In this document: piece by piece, positions 11,391 to 23,700 of the stretch
How positions within the stretch are numbered: the stretch's first letter is position 1
Layout: every line of letters begins with the position of its first letter
Origin: Hemerocallis citrina
Taxonomy: Eukaryota > Streptophyta > Magnoliopsida > Asparagales > Asphodelaceae
NCBI GenBank assembly: GCA_017893485.1
Contig: CM030358.1
Location: 146,137,393-146,201,392, forward strand
Length of the DNA: 64,000 nucleotides
Direction: 5' to 3'
The notes under the pieces: generated by a model
The model's database searches: none
Told to the model about the DNA's origin: nothing
Seen by the model: the letters and a program-made list of their open reading frames with translations, nothing else
Program-made: the position numbers and the translations under genes

Positions 11391-11935
11391 ACTAAAATTG
11401 CGATATCTCACAATCTATACACCGGATTGAGAAACTGTAGTATGTTTCGGATATCTAGACTCGAAGGGCTACGATTTTTATGTAGAAAGTTTTTCGATCC
11501 AGTATCGGGAACATGGTCGAATTCTCAGTACAAGATACCGGTTACTAATCCCGTGTAGGTTCAGAAATTCACGATATGTCAGTACTAAAATCGCGATATC
11601 TCACAATCTATACATCCGATTGAGAAACCATAATATGTTTCGGATATCTAGACTCGAAGGGCTACGATTTTCATGTAGAAAGTTTTTTGATCCAGTATCG
11701 AGAACATGGTCGAATTATCAGTACAAGATACCGGTTAGTAATCCCGTGCAGGTTCAGAAATTCACGATATGCCAGTACTAAAATCGCGATATCTCACAAT
11801 CTATACATCCGATTGAGAAACCGTAAGATGCTCTGGATTCGGGACTCGATGGGCTACGATTTTCACGTAGAAAATCTTCAATTTAGTATCGGAAATATTG
11901 TCGAATTCTTAGTGCAAGGTCAAGAAATTTTAGAG
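11391..11935. repeat. Tandem repeat of about 193 bp, 2.8 copies
   Basis: Units begin with CTAAAATYGCGATATCTCAC at about 11391, 11586 and 11778 and carry CTCGAAGGGCTACGATTTT and ATACCGGTTA. A local expansion in this LTR. Confidence 0.85.
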
Positions 11936-12980
11936 ATAGTAAGGTTGAATATTCGATATTCGATAACACGATTCGAAATGTGTTAACGGTTCACTCTTGA
12001 GTTGATATAGCATGAAACCAGTGACTAGAATGGAGTTTGACAATAAAATATGATGATAACTAGATTACTTGTCACGAGTCCAAGAAAAATACTTGTACAA
12101 GAACAAAAAGAGTGTACAAGGTACTTGTCTTATAACGTGACGATTTCGGTAGTGGTATTAACCACGGAAAGAAGAAGCGACGTCGGCAACGGACGGCGGC
12201 ACAACAGCGGTAAGAATGGCGGCAAGACGACAACGAGTGAACAACGGTAGCAACGGTGAGTGACAACAACAACAAGGTGGCGCGGCGTCGGATTATTTTT
12301 CGGGGTTCACGGGATCGTAGAAGCGGAGTCGTTGGCTCAAAGGTGGAAGGTAAAGTGGAGCTCGGGTGTTGCTTGAGCTCTCGGGTATGAAGAAGGCAAA
12401 AGAAGAGAAGAAGAGAAAATGAAGAATGAGACGTAAAGGTGAGAGTGAGGTGTGATATGTGTGTGTGTATATATATAGAAAGGAAAGGAGATGGACAGCA
12501 TGGTGCATGCAAGGTGTATGCATGCATGGTGTGTGTATAAAATAAAGGGAGAAAGAGATGGGAGGTTATGCATGTGTGTTAGTATATATATATAATATAT
12601 AAGGAGAGAAAAAGTGTTGGCTGCATGCATATATAATTAAGGAGGGAGGGAGACAGTTGTAGAAAAACGTAAAACAAGACAGAAGAGGGGGTTGATGGAA
12701 GGGGGGATTAGGACTAGTAGGGTGGTGGAGGTAGAGTAGAGTAGGAGAAAAATGAGAAAGTTAGGTGTAGAATTAGGCAGGATTAGGATTATGATTAGTA
12801 TTAATCAGGGTTTAAAATTTGTATTTAAACTCCGATCGAAAAATCATAAAATTATGAAATTGATCAGAAAAATATTTTGGCTTTAGATAAAGAGTCCAAA
12901 GAGAAAAATAAAACTGATCTGAAAATTGAAGTACAAAAATTCACGTAATAAAATACGTACAACTGGGATAGGGAGTTACA

Positions 12981-12985
12981 GAAAC
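12981..12985. repeat. TSD GAAAC of inner solo LTR (right)
   Basis: Matches 9811-9815. The outer LTR resumes with TAACTCTAA. Confidence 0.85.
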
Positions 12986-15900
12986 TAACTCTAAATTAAG
13001 AACAGAAATAAGTAGCATGGCATGATAATCGGGTGCAAGTGGCATGTAACAAAGGGTCAAATAACATGCAAACGAGTAACAAGTGTCAAGTGATCATGTT
13101 ATTCTTAAGTTTTGTATTTATTCCTAACTAGGTAGCACTTTATACGTCCCCAATGTTTACCTCATAGTTGCTGCATTCAAGCAAGTTGTGTTTTAGATTT
13201 CAAAGTGGATCTCAAGTATCACGTGTCAAGTGTCGAGTGTGCAAGTGTTAAGTAATCACGTGTCAAGCATCAAGTATCAAGTATCAAGTATCAAGTATCA
13301 CATAGGATCTATGGATCCCCTTCCGAGTACACGTTTTTGCATTTTCCATTATTAGATCTTTCCCTTTAACCCCGACTTGATTTCTTGTTATTATTATTAA
13401 AGCAAACATGGACGTGCACAAATAAGGCAAGAAACATGGTAAGATAACAAGGGACAAGTACAAGTTGGATAAAGGACACAAATGGGTGACAAACGACTCA
13501 TCAAAGGCTTGGACGTTGCCACAAATATGCAAATTTGGATCCGTCAGAAAATATAGAAAATAGACTCTCGGACGAATCTAGCACATATATACAAGTCATA
13601 TAATAATCATAGAAACAGGGCTCAAAACAGAATTATATACAGAAATTATGTTCAGCCAGAAATCACAAGGTTGTATTCACAAGCATGAAAATGGCACAAA
13701 ACTTACTGATTTAAATCCTAAAAAAATTTGGGGTATTCCCTAGTATGTCTAGTATCATCAAATAATATTTCATAATATTCCAACATAGATAGTATAGCCA
13801 AATAAATTCGGGAAACAGTAAGATATAGCAAATTTGTGAATCTGAAATTCTTAACACAGCAGTACTAAAACGACGATAGATTACAAAGTATAACTCGAAA
13901 TCCAAATATGTCAAAATGGTGGTAAAATAGATACAGTAAGCTACATTTTGTATTTACAAAGTTTTTACCAACAACAACTAGAATCAGGTTGAAATTATGG
14001 TTCTTTACTGAACATCATGAAATTCTGGAATATAGTAGTTTGTTTACAAGCCTAGAATAGTTTATAAATGTCATCAAATAAATCTACAAAAAATAAAGGT
14101 TAATCCCAGTCAAGTATAGTCATACCCAGAAAAATATTAGATCCAAATTTTATCTTTAACATCAGTATTAAAATAAATAATTATACAAAATCCACATAAA
14201 ACAGAATCTGGAATTTTCTACACATCTGTATTAAAACTCCAATAACTCATACCTCACAAATCGAAACTGAGATTTGTCGAAAATTTTGGAAAATAGACAG
14301 CGAGATCTACGATTTATATTCACAAATTAGTTTCATTTACTGACCTTAACAGGGTCTAAAATACAGAACCAAAATGAGGCAACAACAAAAATAGAAATCT
14401 TTCTTATGCATTAAATCAAATGGTTCATATGCAACAAATCCAATTTAAAATGAAAAACAAAACATGGTATAATAGATGTCCAAAATAACATGGTATGGGT
14501 CTTAACAAGTCTACCACAAGATACTACGACTAACACATCAAGCATACAAGATTCATACAACATATCATGGATCACGAACAACATACATACATGCATCAAG
14601 AATCTAGTTAATTCTAAATTATTTTCATGTCGTGTGTGTAACAAAGGATGACTATGGATGGATCAACAAATAGAGTCACGATCTAACAAGGATCTTTCAT
14701 GAGAATGAATCTAGAAACAAAAGTGGCACTACAGGCGGTATTTAGTACTTGTATATACAACAAAACTAATACAAGTTACTTGCCTTGTTATTGATGATGG
14801 ATATAACGAGAAAATGAAAATAACGGGAATAGATTCCTAGGTACGAACACAATACCACAAGCGAATCACGAACGAGATGCACAAGATGATCACGATTACC
14901 ACGAACACAATAATCACGAACCCAATGCTCGAGATCCAACACGTGCACACAAAGAGAGAGGGGGGACAGTCGGGTGTGCACAGGATGAGAGGACGACGGC
15001 GGCAAAGCTGTGCGACAGCGGCTAGGGGATAGGCCGAGAAGGAGAGGAGCGCTGGCTGGTGTGCGCTGGTGCTGCTAGTGCTGCTGTCGAATTTGGAAGG
15101 AGAAGAAGGGAAGAGGAGGGGGCTGGCGTGCGGCGCTGAGGAGGAGGGCAGCACAGGGAAGCGCCGAGGGTGGTTGCAAGCGGACACTGGCGACGGGGTC
15201 ACGGGGGTGGACGGGAGCAGCGTAGGGGGTACACGGGTAGGGAGGTGAGAGAGAGATATGAGTTGGCGAGAGAGGATTAGGGTTAGGGTTTTGGAGATAG
15301 GAATTGTAGATAGCCAAAAAAAATTGTTGGGGATTATAATGAGAGATTTTTGGCAAGTGGTGATTTGGAAAATCAAGAGAATATGGGGAAAAGATATGAT
15401 TTGCCTGTTAGGAAACGTGAAGAAAATATGGGGAAGATTGGGTCAATGAAGAGGGTATTGGATTGCGGGTTAGGATCCAGTAGGACGGGTAGATGAGTTC
15501 AAATATGGTAGATTGGGTAGAAAACCATATCCAACAAGGCAGAATTCAAATAAATTGGCAATTAGGCCATGAAATGCAACAAATGAGAAACTATAAATCA
15601 TCCAGAGACAGAATAATAGGTAGATAAATGAATCTCAAAAGAATTAAACAAATAGATGAATATATAAATGCTGGAAAGAAGAACGAAATACACGGTTCAG
15701 GAAAAAAGAGTACAAATAGATAGAATACACTGGGAGAAAGAATACAGTATAAAAATATAGAAAATGGGATACAGGAGTTACAAGAGATTTGATTTAAATT
15801 GTCTCTTAGAGATAATCATGAATTTGAATTACTCTTTAAATATCTTGGGTTTTTTTATAATGGGCTGTCACCCTGACTCAGTAAGGCAGACTCGTTTTTG

Positions 15901-16639
15901 GGTTATTGGGCTTGGAGAAGACCCAGTTCCCATTTTCGGACCCATTTGTGGTAGAAATTACCGTTTTACCCCTGAGAGCTTTGAGATTCGTGCCCAATTT
16001 GAACATTCCTGATTTATTTCTATTTTTAGCCATATCACAAGCTCCCCACTCCCGAATACTGAGTTTCACAGCCTATGAGGAGTAGTTCGCCCGTTTTAGG
16101 CTCATAGAATTTATCAGCGTTCTCAGGGACGTTTAAAGCTCACTTGGAGTGTAACGATGCTTTCCTAAGTTTATAAAATACTTAGGATCATTTTCAGAAT
16201 TTTCTGGATTTTTTGTGATTTTTCCATATTTTTCTGATTTTTTTTCCAATTTTTAATCATTTTTTGAATTTTTATTCAATTTTTGAATTTTAGTAATTAA
16301 TTTTTGAAAATTTTAATTAAGTGTTCTATATTAATAATTTTTTTTAGAATTTAAAAATATTTTTCAGAATTTAATAATTATTTTAGGAATTTTTTTAATT
16401 AAAATTTTCGAATTTAAATTATTTTTCCGATTTTTTAAAATAATTAATTCAATTTAATAATCAAATAAAGGAATTAAATAAAATAAATTACCTTGATTTA
16501 ATCACGACCGTTGATCAAGAGATGACTCGTGTGCTGGTGAGATCAAGTGGCTGGGATGATCCGGCGAGGAGGTGACGTGGCTCGATCTAAGCCGTTAATC
16601 ATCATCGAGCGCAGATCGGGAGGAGGACCACTTCTCTCA

Positions 16640-19590
16640 TTTTCGGTTCGGGGGCGAGTTTGCTCGGTTTTTGACACCAAACGACGTGGATGGCTCAGCC
16701 AAGCAACACATGTGCTTTGACCGTTGACCGTTGACCAGTTAATGGTTTTCTGTGATTTCTAGTTCGGGGCACGTTTGCTTGGTGCATGCTATCGAACGCT
16801 GAAAATGGTTCGGCTAGATGACAAGTGTCCCATTGACCGTTGACCGTTGACCGTTGACCATTAACCATTGACCAGTCAACGTTTTCCGTGATTTCTTGTT
16901 TGGGGGCATGTTTGCTCGGCGCCTACTAGTGCTGGTATCGGGTCCTATCAGTTCGGGTCCTCCACTACCTAGACCCGGACTCGATACCTCACAGGTCCAA
17001 ACATGACCCAGCCCCGGACTTGTGAGAATCGGGTCTGGGTCCGGTTCCTCCTTTAAAAAATATACTTGTCGGGTCCGATAGCGGGGAATAAGTATTTGCA
17101 CTTAAGTATTTTTGCACCCGATACCCTACGGTTCCAATAATATTTGCACTTAAGTACATAAGTGATTATTATATTTACACATCTATCTTCAACAATTACT
17201 ATTTGCATGTATATTTTATAACCCTATTATTCAAATTCTAAATATTTGGGGGTATTTTTTAACGAGTCCGGGTCCGGGTTTATTTTAAGCGGACCCGGAC
17301 CCGGACCCGGTTGTGCATCGGGTCTTATTTTAGGACTCAGACCTGGACCTATATAGATCGAGTTGGTTTCGGTCCAATGCCAGGTTGGTCCGGGTATCTG
17401 GTCAAAGTAACAGCTCTAGCACCTGACACCAAACGCTGAAAATGGTTTGACGAGATGACATGTGTCCGTTGACCATTGACCAGTCAACGATTTTTCGTGA
17501 TTTCACGATCGGGGGCACGTTTGCTCGGATCCTGCCACCGAACACTGAAGGTGGTTCGCCTAGGCGACACGTGTCCTATTGACCGGTCAATGATTTTTGC
17601 GTGATTTCCCGATCGGTGGCATGTTTGCTCGGAACAGACCACCGAACACCGAAGGTGATTCGGGTAGGCGGCACGTGTCCCGTTGATTGTTGAGTAGTCA
17701 ACGGCCTTTGTGTGATTTCACGCTCGGGGACATGTTTGCTCGAAACCTGCCACTGAACGCTGAAGGTGGTTCGGCGAGGCGACACTTATCCCGTTGAGCG
17801 GTTAACAATTTTGCGTGATTTCACGATCGGGGGCACGTTTGCTCGGAATAGGCCACTGAACGCCGATGGTGATTCGGCTGGGCGACACGTGTTCTGTTGA
17901 CCGTTGACCGTTGACGTTGACCAGTCAAAGGCCTTTGTGTGATTTCGCGCTCGGGAACACGTTTGCTCGGAACCTGCCACTGAATGCTGAAGATGGTTTA
18001 GCGAGGCGACACGTGTTTCGTTGACCGTTGATCGTTGACCGTGACCGTTGACTATTGACCAGTCAATATTTTTTTGTGATTTCACGATCAAGGACACGTT
18101 TGCTCGGAACCTGCCACCGAACGTCGAAGGTGATTCGGCTGGGCGACATGTGTCCCGTTGATCGTTGACCAGTCAACGACTTTTGTGTGATTTCAAGCTC
18201 GGAGATATGTTTACTCGGAACGTGCCACCGAACGCTGAAGGTGGTTCGGCAATGCGACACGTGTCCCGTTGACCGTTGACCGTTGACCGTTGAACAGTCA
18301 ATTTTTTGTGATTTCACGATCGGGGGCAAGTTTGCTTGGAACTTGCCACCGAAAGCTGAAGGTGGTTTGGCTGGGCGAAACGTGTCCCGTTGATCGTTGA
18401 TCGTTGATCGTTGACTATTGACCAGTCAATAATTTTTTTGTGATTTCACAATCAAGGGCACGTTTGCTCGGAACCTGCCACCGAACGTTGAAGGTGATTC
18501 GGCTGGGCAACATGTGTCCCGTTGATCATTGACCAGTCAACGACTTTTGTGTGATTTCAAGCTCGGGGATACGTTTGCTCAGAACTTGCCACCGAATGCT
18601 GAAGGCGGTTCGGCGATGCGACACGTGTCCCATTGATTGGTGACCGTTGAATAATCAATTTTTTGTGATTTCACGATCGGGGGCAAGTTTGCCACGAACC
18701 TGCCACCGAACGCTGAAGGTAATTTGGCTGGGCGACACATGTCCCGTTGACCGTTAACCGTTGACTAGTCAATGACTTTTGTGTGATTTCACGATTAAGG
18801 GCACGTTTTCTCGGAACCTGCCACCGAACGCGGAAGGTGGTTTGTCAGGCGACACGTGTCCCGTTGACCGTTAATCATTGACCAGTCAAAAAATTTTCGT
18901 GATTTCACTATCGGGGGAATGTTTGCTCAGAACAGGCCACCGAACGTCGAAGGTGGTTCGGTTGGGCGACACGTGTCTCGTTGACTGCTGACCGGTTAAT
19001 GATTTTTGTGTGATTTCATGCTCGGGGACACGTTTGCTCGGAACCTGCCACCGAACGCTGAAGGTGGTTCAGCGAGGCGATACTTGTCCTATTGACCCTC
19101 GACCATTGAACGTTGACCAGTCAACAATTTTGCGTGATTTCACAATCGGGGGCACGTTTGCTCGGAACAGGCCACCGAACGCTGAAGGTGGTTCGGCTGG
19201 GTTACACGTGTCCCGTTGATCGTTGACCATTGACCAGTCAACAAATTTGCGTTATTTTACGATCGGGGGGCAAGTTTGCTTGGAACAGGCCACCGAACGC
19301 TGAAAGTGGTTTGGCTGAGCGACACGTGTCCCGTTGATCGTTGACCGTTGACTAGTCAATGACTTCTGTGTAATTTCACGCTCGGGGACACGTTTGCTCA
19401 GAACATGCCACCAAACACTGAAGGTGGTTCGGCTGGGCGACACGTGTCCTGTTGACCGTTGACCATTGACCAGTCAATGGCTTTTGTGTGATTTTCACAC
19501 TCGGGGACATGTTTTCTCGGAACTTGCCACCGAACGCTGAAGGTGGTTTGGCGAGGCGACACGTGTCCAGTTGACCGTTGACCAGTCGTT
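16640..19590. repeat. Tandem array of about 105-130 bp units in Tat 3' region
   Basis: About 20 units, each with GTTTGCTCGGAACCTGCC, CACCGAACGCTGAAGGTGGT, GCGACACGTGTCCC and runs of GTTGACC. Each unit can fold partly on itself (CCGAAC against GTTCGG). The GTTGACC heptamer repeats one to four times per unit, so unit length varies. Dozens of TTGAC(C) cores and about a dozen CACGTG cores are present. A 492-bp MITE-like insert interrupts the array at 16927-17418. The array ends about 110 bp upstream of a plus-strand TATA box. Confidence 0.92.
16927..17418. mobile_element. hAT-type MITE candidate inside the array
   Basis: 492 bp of unrelated sequence interrupts a repeat unit. The ends are TAGTGCTG... 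and ...CAGCTCTA, inverted with mismatches. Flanking octamers GCGCCTAC and GCACCTGA match at 5 of 8 bases, as a decayed hAT TSD might. The interior has CCGGACCCGG and CGGGTCCGGG clusters in opposite arms. Confidence 0.6.
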
Positions 19591-19709
19591 TGGTATTCTC
19601 GTACGTTCGAGTTTTTTTCGCTTAGTTTTTGTTGTCGTTTGGGCTTCTTGGTATTGTGGGCCTCTCCATCCGCTTGGGCCCAAGAAGTTCTAACGACACC
19701 TCTCGCCTC

Positions 19710-19716
19710 TATAAAA
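19710..19716 (+). promoter_or_regulatory. TATA box of antisense unit
   Basis: TATAAAA, 50 bases before the ATG at 19766, with a CT-rich leader between (CCCCCTCCCTCTTTTCTCC and similar), typical of plant 5' UTRs. It is antisense to the retrotransposon and directly downstream of the motif-rich array. Confidence 0.6.
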
Positions 19717-19765
19717 TTCCAACCCCCTCCCTCTTTTCTCCACTTTCTCTTTTCCTCTCTAAAAA

Positions 19766-19857
19766 ATGGTTTTCTTCTCTCGGGCGGCTCTGCTAGCGGT
19801 AGCAGCTAGGCTTTATACTTTTCGGCAATCTTTTCCGACTGTAGCTGTCACATCAAG
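19766..19857 (+). CDS. Candidate first exon of antisense gene
   Basis: ATG at 19766 opens a 30-codon frame ending at a good donor (CAAG|GTAATA, intron from 19858). The predicted N-terminus MVFFSRAALLAVAARLYTFR is rich in Ala, Leu and Arg and lacks acidic residues, as organelle-targeting peptides do; that is inference. The presumed intron contains an (AT)n run at 19860-19889. The next exon candidate begins after CTTCAG at about 20358, but the phase does not match the long frame there, so the splice model is incomplete or the gene has decayed. No homology recognised. Confidence 0.4.
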
Positions 19858-19858
19858 G

Positions 19859-19892
<34 letters not shown>
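19858..19892. repeat. (AT)n microsatellite
   Basis: About 15 AT dinucleotides just inside the presumed first intron of the antisense unit. Confidence 0.9.
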
Positions 19893-20638
19893 AAACACAA
19901 AGAAAGCTATCAAGTGGCTCTCCTTCAATCCCCCCAAAAATCAAAGGCTCACATCTTACCTTACAAAACATATTTTCCCCCCAAAAGTTCCCCCCAAAAC
20001 TCAAATTCAAATCTCCCACCCAAAACAAATCCTATATTTTTTTTTCTCTCTCTCTCTCCCTCCCTCTTCTATTCAAAAAATTAAGAAAATAAAAATATTA
20101 AAATATTTTTAAAATTTAAAATTTAAAATTTTAAAAACTTTAAAAATAATTCAAAATAATTCAAAAAAATCATATAATATGTTTTTTGCTCTATGTTTGC
20201 TACTTCAATTAATTTGCTGGACCTCCGAAACTATTTTATATAATCAAATAAGGTGCATCGTTCCGAAGACGTGACGTAGGCACATGACAACGGGCAAACC
20301 TAGTATATATATATTTTATATATACATATTTTAGAAAAGATGTATAGGGTGTCTTCAGGGAACGAGACCTCCTCTTCGAGCCACGGTGGTGATCGGCAAC
20401 TAAATCTCCCCCCGAGGTTGGACAAGGGGAAGGAAGTGATGGGGTCGGTGATCGTAGGAACAGTTGTCGAGAGAACAAGAGAAGCAGGGGAGTTAGGTAG
20501 GCTCCCGAGTCCTTTGACGAACCTTGGCAGGGTTCGAGACTATTCGGCCAATCTTTTGTCCAGAGTGGTATAAAGAATGGCCTCTTCATATAAGGAGAAA
20601 AGACCTCGCGAGCATACCGAGGTCGCTAACATGTCTTC

Positions 20639-23600
20639 TGTAACGCTCCGAATTCCAAGCACAGATAATTCGTAACAAAAACAGAATATTTTACTTCAAA
20701 TTCATACATATTTACAAGGAATTTAAAATTTTTCCATTTACAAAATTGTTCTTTATAACAACACAGCGGAATTAAATGAATACAATACAATCTACAATAA
20801 TAAAAATTCTTCAGTCTTGTAACAACTCATCGTTGTGATTTCAAGCCCATGCCAAGTCCAATCCTGCAACTGGGTAACTGTGGGCACATCAGTTGCATAC
20901 AACTCACGCAATGCTATAATACAGTGATTCTTCTATTTAGCAAACACAAACTTGAATGCAAACAGGAAAACTGACTATCCTTGTCGTGTTAGTGTATGAT
21001 ATGACTTAATGCCTAATGCAGACATTATACTACGATGACACTAATGCATACTTGTTCGGATTCTATGCATCCTATACTACATAGGTCCGAGGGCAAGCCC
21101 TTACGTACTCCACATTATAAGGTTCAATCACTTGCCATGAAATCCTACTCGGTAACAAAATAAGGTTCAGACATCCCACAAGTATGGATTTTAGCCCCGG
21201 AGTACACCGCCCGACTATACATAATCCACCTCATGCGGACATCCCGCAAGTGCCGCTCTAGCCCCGAAATATCTGAGATCCACCTCCCATCCGCCCGAAA
21301 TTCATGAACCCGAAGTACACCGCCTGATCATTCATAATTCCAGATTTAATTGAGGTTCGCCTCGTTCTGCATCACAGTCCCGGAGTACACCGCCTGATTG
21401 GATGCAAGGCAATTACAGTTCCGGAGTACACTGCCTGACTGAATCTATAGTCCCGGAGTATACCGCCCGACTATATAGAAACGCCCCACATACATTTGCC
21501 CAGGTTTCATCACTTCTTCTTTTAGTGCATACCCTTAAGTTTAAACATGAATAATAATACCACATAGAGCTAGCTTACCCTCCTACCGGTCTTAAACAAT
21601 ATACCGAGAACGATAGCTCATATTGGCCACTTCTCAAATTTCAATAATCATTTTCATCACTTTGTCGGTACTTTAGGTCTCACTTAGCCTCTAGAATCAA
21701 CATAATTTATGTTTACAACACCATGGGTTATTCATACCCTCTTTATTCATATTTTGAATTTCATTCATTCACATATCCAATTATTCCCTTGTACACACAA
21801 CTCAGTTATTTATATGACTAGTTTCAAGGTCTTATCTAACATTTCAAACCAACATTCTCTATGTTAAATAGATGGTTTATTCACCTCATTCTAATAGGAT
21901 TCTCAATGAAGTTGTAATTTGACAAAACTTTATCTATTTTATTCATTAGATTCATTTTCTAAAGAATGTAATATTTAACTTCCAATTTCATTCTTTAACA
22001 ACTCAGATTAATTCTAGCTCGAGTTTAATCCAAATGATAAAACTTTTAAAATACTTCTAGTCAAAATAATCAAAGTTTGCTTCTTAATCAAAAAGTAAAT
22101 TAGTATTTATTTAGTTCCACACTCCATTTTGATATTCAACTCAGTCCCCATATTTTCTCCTTAATTCACATATTAAACCTCATAATATCACCCTTGAAAA
22201 GATAATTAAATACCTCTTAATTCCTCATAAGATACATCTTACTAACATTTCAATTTTAAATTCAATTTTATACGTTGTAAAAGTTTTAGGACAACTAGAT
22301 AAAAGACATCGGCCCAATGGTATTGAAAAATCATATAAATTCCAATACTATTCCAAAAATAGATTTATTAGTTTCATAGGAATCATAAATGAGTCCACTA
22401 TAACTTTGTAGTTAAGATCATCTACATTCATCCTCAATTACTTTGTCTAAATTCATTTGCAAAATAGTAGGTTTAAAATCCAAAAACTGTAGCTCATGCT
22501 ACTTGTAAAAATCATAGAAAATTCTATACTTTATGAAACTTTGTATTCTTTAGATCAAATTAAAGGTATATAAATCTACTATAACTTTGTAGTTATAAGT
22601 TTCCCCAAAATATTGTGTCTATAACCCTGAAAGATTTGAAATCTACAGTAGGGTCGAAATGTCATACAGGCTGCCACTGTTCAATCTTGTAAAATTCATT
22701 ATAAATTCCGTTCTTCATGGAAAATTGATTTATTAGAATCTACAGAAAGTTTAACGAGTCTACTTCAAGTTCTTAGTTTTGAATTTTCTCAAAATACTTC
22801 ATCAAAGATGCTGAAATAATCAAAATCCAAAATGTATATAAATTTCCAGCAACTAGCCAACTGCCAACCATTCCTATGTTTGAATTTTATTAAAATAGTA
22901 AATGACATCCAAATATTATGAAATTTTAATGAGATGTTCTTGACATATACGAGATGCACCTATAAAAATTTTGGTTCTATATTTTATCTAGTTTAATAGA
23001 TATGATTTTTGAAGTGCAACTAAAACTTAAAACAAAACCTTATGAAAATGCCCCCAAATCAATCATATCATAATTTCACACATTCAGTCAACAACAAATA
23101 ATATAAACATGAATACTCAATCTTTATAAGTTATCATGCATCTAACAATTTATACATATCTAGCATTTTAATAGGGTTTAAATAAAAATAACCACAATCC
23201 AATAAAAAAAATCCACAAGATATATATAGCCGGACAAAAGATAAAATAGTTCATGAATGAAAATTTAAATCATATTAGATAAATAAATAATACAATGAAT
23301 AAAATATAACTTTGGGCTTGAAAATAAATTTGGAATTCGCCAATAAAATTAGATCAATTACGAAAACAAAATAATTCGTTAAATGTACTTTAATTAAATA
23401 GTCAAGGAATAACAATTAATAGTTATAATTATAAAATCATACAATAAAATAATTATCCGGGTTTAACATTTTTTATTAAAATAATCCAATAATAAATATA
23501 TATATGATTTGGGCTCAAATATATTCAACCGATAAATTAAGATTATAAAACAAGTTTAAAATACACCATCATTCAAAATAATATAATTTTTGATTGGAAA

Positions 23601-23700
23601 ATATTTTAATAGAAAATCTCAAAACTAATTTAACGCAAAATCAATATTCGAAATACAGAAAATATTCAGAAAATATGTATTTACAGGAATGGGGGTTGCA
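20639..23700. repeat. 3.06-kb solo LTR (family C) inside the antisense ORF
   Basis: Starts TGTAACGCTCCGAATTCC and ends GGAATGGGGGTTGCA, close to the TG...CA rule. Its right 540 bp match 29205-29745 by eye. No coding region. Flanks TCTTC/ACTCA do not form a TSD, so the ends may be slightly off or the copy recombined. The long length and termini resemble Tekay-type LTRs. It contains short Cys-free AT-rich DNA with repeated CCGGAGTACACCGCCTGA-like units at 21180-21480. Confidence 0.75.
21180..21480. repeat. Irregular repeats around GGAGTACACCGCC
   Basis: At least five copies of CCCGGAGTACACCGCC-like sequence at irregular 30-80 bp spacing within the family C LTR. Confidence 0.75.

Larger units (their letters stand above)
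9816..12980 (-). repeat. Second Tekay-like solo LTR (3165 bp)
   Basis: Starts TGTCATGCCCCGCTTTCC and ends GGGAGTTACA with an exact 5-bp TSD (GAAAC) on both sides. The outer LTR resumes in register after it, as comparison with 36150-36190 shows. Its first 600 bp closely match 63402-64000, so it belongs to a sister subfamily of the outer LTR. Internal features: ATCAAGAATC-type short repeats (10430-10810), a roughly 193-bp tandem repeat (11391-11935), and CA/TA-rich simple sequence (12440-12640). Confidence 0.9.
9261..15782 (-). repeat. Tekay-like solo LTR (about 3.35 kb net) inside Tat LTR
   Basis: Begins TGTCACACCCCGCTTCCC and ends GGGATACAGGAGTTACA, the same termini as the chromovirus LTRs at 35605 and 51248. 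It is 6.5 kb in place but contains a nested 3.17-kb LTR. Net length is close to the 3396 bp of the chromovirus 3' LTR. Flanks AAAGA/AGAGA differ at one base, consistent with an aged 5-bp TSD. No internal coding region is present, so it is a solo LTR formed by LTR-LTR recombination. Confidence 0.88.
8902..16037 (-). repeat. Tat-like 3' LTR split by nested LTRs
   Basis: 8902-9260 aligns by eye with the left part of the LTR at 37214 (GGTGTGGG, ACCTGCAA, CCCTCCGACGCTC, GGGGTATTTATAGTC). 15783-16037 aligns with its right part (ATTACCGTTTTACCCCTGAG, TTTTTAGCCATATCA). Together they give about 614 bp, against 620 and 619 bp in the complete element. The bases after 16037 are a pyrimidine-rich complement of a polypurine tract, as at 37834. 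Confidence 0.88.

Noticed and set aside
12072..12630. Minus-strand frames rich in Ser, Leu, His and Thr
   Set aside because: Lie in purine-rich and CA/TA simple sequence inside a solo LTR; no domain.
15270..15295. TTAGGGTTAGGGTTTT resembles telomere repeat
   Set aside because: Only two to three units in a leader-like sequence; not a telomeric tract.
14837..15376. 179-codon minus-strand frame
   Set aside because: Within the U3-like part of a Tekay solo LTR; other copies (34400-34650, 45640-45900) have unrelated frames there.
16650..19590. CRISPR-like array
   Set aside because: Repeats are long, variable and contiguous without unique spacers, in a plant retroelement.
20240..20310. Possible third Helitron end (CCTAGTATATA)
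   Set aside because: No convincing hairpin before CTAG.
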